DNA from: Luteimonas sp. BLCC-B24
Lineage (GTDB): Bacteria; Pseudomonadota; Gammaproteobacteria; Xanthomonadales; Xanthomonadaceae
Reading direction: 5' to 3'
Assembly: GCF_028550595.1 (NCBI RefSeq)
Contig: NZ_JAQQGN010000001.1
Location: 558,001 to 622,000, forward strand
Length of the DNA: 64,000 nucleotides
Shown in pieces: positions 62,329-64,000 of this stretch; the first letter of the stretch is position 1, and the number at the start of each line of letters is the position of its first letter. The position numbers were made by a program, and so were the translations under genes. Under the pieces are notes generated by a model that was given only the letters and a program-made list of their open reading frames with translations, did no database searches and had not been told where the DNA came from.

Positions 62329-62970
62329 TCACCGGTTCGGCCGCACGAGGCCGCAATACAGGCCTTCGATCGCGAAGTCCTGATCGGGCGAGACGTCCAT
62401 CGGCGCGTAGTCGGGATTGCGCGGCAACAGGCGGATCCGGTCCTTTCCGATCTTCAGCAGCTTGACGGTGATCGCATCGTCCAGCCGGGCGACGACGATC
62501 TGGCCCGAGCGCGCATCGCGGGTGCGGTGCACGCCGATCAGGTCGCCTTCGAAGATGCCTTCGTCGCGCATCGAATCGCCTTTGACCTTGAGCAGGTAAT
62601 CGGGCGACGGCGAGAACAGCACGCGGTCGAGAACGACGTAATCATCCGAGCCGATGTCCGCGCCGATGGGCAGCCCCGCGGCGACCTGGCCGAGCACCGG
62701 CAGACGCAGCGCATCCGCATGCCCGTCACCCAGCGGCGGCAGAGGCTGCGCCGCCTGCGGAGCCACCCGCAGGCGAATGCCGCGCGCGCGGCCCGGCAGA
62801 CGCTCGATGGCGCCGGCCGCTTCGAGCGCGTCGAGGTGGTACTGCGCGGCACGGACGCCACTGAAGCCGAAGGCCCGCGCGATCTCGGTCTGCGAGGGCG
62901 GCATGCCCTCGGCCTCGATGCGTTCGCCGATCAGTTCGAGAATGGCGCGCTGGGTGGTCGACAGGTTCAT
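62329..62970 (-). CDS. lexA: LexA repressor
   Basis: SOS regulator: a helix-turn-helix repressor that cleaves itself when RecA filaments form. 213 residues with the winged HTH (about 28-50, SQTEIARAFGFSGVRAAQYHLDALEAAG), the cleavage bond Ala98-Gly99 in LGQVAAGLP, and the Ser133/Lys170 dyad in VKGDSMRDEG and AITVKLL. The start MNLSTTQRAI at 62970 lies two bases from the LexA box; a further upstream Met is inside the box region and cannot be translated from the proposed promoter. Gene order lexA-recA-(recX) is conserved in Xanthomonas. Confidence 0.97.
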   Translation of the reverse strand: MNLSTTQRAILELIGERIEAEGMPPSQTEIARAFGFSGVRAAQYHLDALEAAGAIERLPGRARGIRLRVAPQAAQPLPPLGDGHADALRLPVLGQVAAGLPIGADIGSDDYVVLDRVLFSPSPDYLLKVKGDSMRDEGIFEGDLIGVHRTRDARSGQIVVARLDDAITVKLLKIGKDRIRLLPRNPDYAPMDVSPDQDFAIEGLYCGLVRPNR

Positions 62971-62972
62971 GG

Positions 62973-62991
62973 TTAGTAGTATTACTACTAA
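62973..62991 (-). promoter_or_regulatory. LexA operator overlapping the lexA promoter
   Basis: A perfect 19-base palindrome around one central base, TTAGTAGTAATACTACTAA on the minus strand, the Xanthomonas-type LexA box rather than the E. coli CTG-N10-CAG box. It contains TAATAC as a likely -10 element, with TTGTGT 16 bases upstream as -35. Transcription would start at or just before the ATG. Binding of LexA here would block its own promoter. Confidence 0.9.
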
Positions 62992-63051
62992 CAAAGCCTC
63001 ACACAAGTCCGGGCAGGAGACGGATCGTCGGAATACCGGCTGCGGCGCCTG

Positions 63052-64000
63052 TCAGCGCGCCGGTGTCGACGCCGGAAGCGCGAGATGGCGCGCGGCCAGC
63101 GGCGCATTGCCGCGCGGTGCACTGTTCACCGTCGTGTCCCGCGGCGACGGCCCACCGTCGAGGTGGGCGTCCACCTGGTCCAGCGCGGCGTACACGTAGG
63201 GCAACAGCGGCACGTAGCGCGCGGCGTAGTCGGGCAGCGCGAGAAAGCCGTCGAAATGCTGCGCATGCGGCACCTGCCAGAAGTGCACGTCGCGCCCCGC
63301 GGCCTGTGCGCGGTCCACGTACGGCACGCTGGAGAACGCCATCGGAATCAGACCGTCGTCGACACCGTGCACGACGACGACCGGCAGCCCGCGGCGCGGC
63401 AGACCCGCACGCGTTTCGGCGATGCCCGCCTGCACGCGGCGCGCATCGGCGCCGTCACCGACGGCCAGCGCGCGCAGGCACTGCAGACCCGACAGGGCGG
63501 GATCGGCGCCGGCCGCGCCCGGATCCACGATGCCGACGCCCGCGCCCGGCGGAATCCCGCTGCCGTCGCTCCACCAGGCCGCGCGCTCGGCGGCGGTGGC
63601 AGTCCGAGGCGAGAGGTCTGCGCCTTGGGCGGAAAACCGGTATCCGCAGGGATGCGCGTCGGCGGAGTACCGGCCGTAGGCCGAGGCATAGGTCACGGCG
63701 ACCGCACGCCACAGATCGAAACCGACCGACAGCGCGCCGGCGCGCAGGGCACCGTCCGTCCAGCCGTTGCCGCGCAGGATCGCCAGGGCGGATTGCGACT
63801 GGGATGCGGCCTCAGTGCCGTCGACCAGACCGGCCGCGCGCAGCGAGGCGCAGCGCGCGGCCCACAGCGGCGCCACCTGGGCGGTCAGCGGCGGCTGCGG
63901 CAAGGCGTCGAGCGCGAGCAGCGCGCACGGCATCAGCAGCGCGGCCTCGGTGGTGTAGTCGTAGAGCGAACGCGCGCCTGGCGCATCGACCAGCACGCTG
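63052..64000 (-). CDS. 3-hydroxybutyrate oligomer hydrolase (partial, C-terminal part)
   Basis: C-terminal 315 or so residues of a large hydrolase; the start lies beyond the right edge. The ending HAQHFDGFLALPDYAARYVPLLPYVYAALDQVDAHLDGG...SAPRGNAP and the VVVVHGVDDGLIPMAFSSVPYVDRAQ segment match D-(-)-3-hydroxybutyrate oligomer hydrolase, an enzyme of about 690 residues that splits oligomers released from polyhydroxybutyrate. The His in NAQHFD/HAQHFD is the presumed catalytic histidine. The nucleophile serine is outside the window. Confidence 0.8.
   Translation of the reverse strand, partial: SVLVDAPGARSLYDYTTEAALLMPCALLALDALPQPPLTAQVAPLWAARCASLRAAGLVDGTEAASQSQSALAILRGNGWTDGALRAGALSVGFDLWRAVAVTYASAYGRYSADAHPCGYRFSAQGADLSPRTATAAERAAWWSDGSGIPPGAGVGIVDPGAAGADPALSGLQCLRALAVGDGADARRVQAGIAETRAGLPRRGLPVVVVHGVDDGLIPMAFSSVPYVDRAQAAGRDVHFWQVPHAQHFDGFLALPDYAARYVPLLPYVYAALDQVDAHLDGGPSPRDTTVNSAPRGNAPLAARHLALPASTPAR

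Overview
The window is a very GC-rich (about 70% by eye) stretch of ordinary bacterial chromosome, almost certainly from a gammaproteobacterium of the Xanthomonadaceae/Lysobacteraceae (Xanthomonas, Lysobacter, Luteimonas type). The evidence is the gene order (secG-tpiA; asd-fimV-truA-trpF; bamC-dapA-gcvR-bcp; pcnB-folK-panB-panC-panD; nnr-tsaE-amiC-mutL; lexA-recA; alaS-csrA-tRNA-Ser-tRNA-Arg), a perfect Xanthomonas-type LexA box in front of lexA, and a peroxiredoxin with the Cys48/Cys84 pair described for Xanthomonas. I see no insertion sequence, prophage, CRISPR array, toxin-antitoxin pair or other defence system. About 60 protein genes and four tRNAs fill the window. Both ends cut a gene: nuoA on the left, a 3-hydroxybutyrate oligomer hydrolase on the right.

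Layout. 1-6.1 kb: end of the Nuo complex I operon, tRNA-Leu, secG, tpiA, a short-chain dehydrogenase, an IPNS-like oxygenase, and glmM-accD. 6.1-19.3 kb: tryptophan and chorismate synthesis (trpA, trpB, trpF, aroC) with a divergent LysR regulator, plus truA, fimV, asd, prmB, a SCO1 protein and psd. 19.5-29.9 kb: MltD-like transglycosylase, HerA-like ATPase, greB, two small exported proteins, rimO, a dienelactone hydrolase, a HIT protein, dcd, mrp/apbC and a DUF2147 protein. 30-41.3 kb: metG, a solo RnfB-like ferredoxin, GumN and DUF1684 envelope proteins, and mutL-amiC-tsaE-nnr with divergent queG. 41.3-48.6 kb: GNAT, pgi, the pantothenate genes with an inserted GFA gene, folK, pcnB, tRNA-Glu and fdxA. 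48.6-56.9 kb: bamC, dapA, gcvR, bcp, phoH, a DUF1275 membrane protein, thiD, a hydrolase and a nucleotide-sugar dehydrogenase. 57.3-64 kb: tRNA-Arg, tRNA-Ser, csrA, alaS, a recX remnant, recA, lexA and the truncated hydrolase.

Recurrent themes are stop/start overlaps of 1-4 bases that couple neighbouring genes, GTG or TTG starts, and promoters whose -10 box lies so close to the start codon that the mRNA should be leaderless (lexA, the nnr/queG pair, perhaps thiD). The points most worth checking are the N-terminally deleted recX behind recA, the structured leader of the nuo operon, the GFA gene inside the pantothenate operon, and the small unassigned exported proteins coupled to greB and rimO. 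I found no convincing new multi-gene system; the novelty here is at the level of single genes and regulatory DNA.
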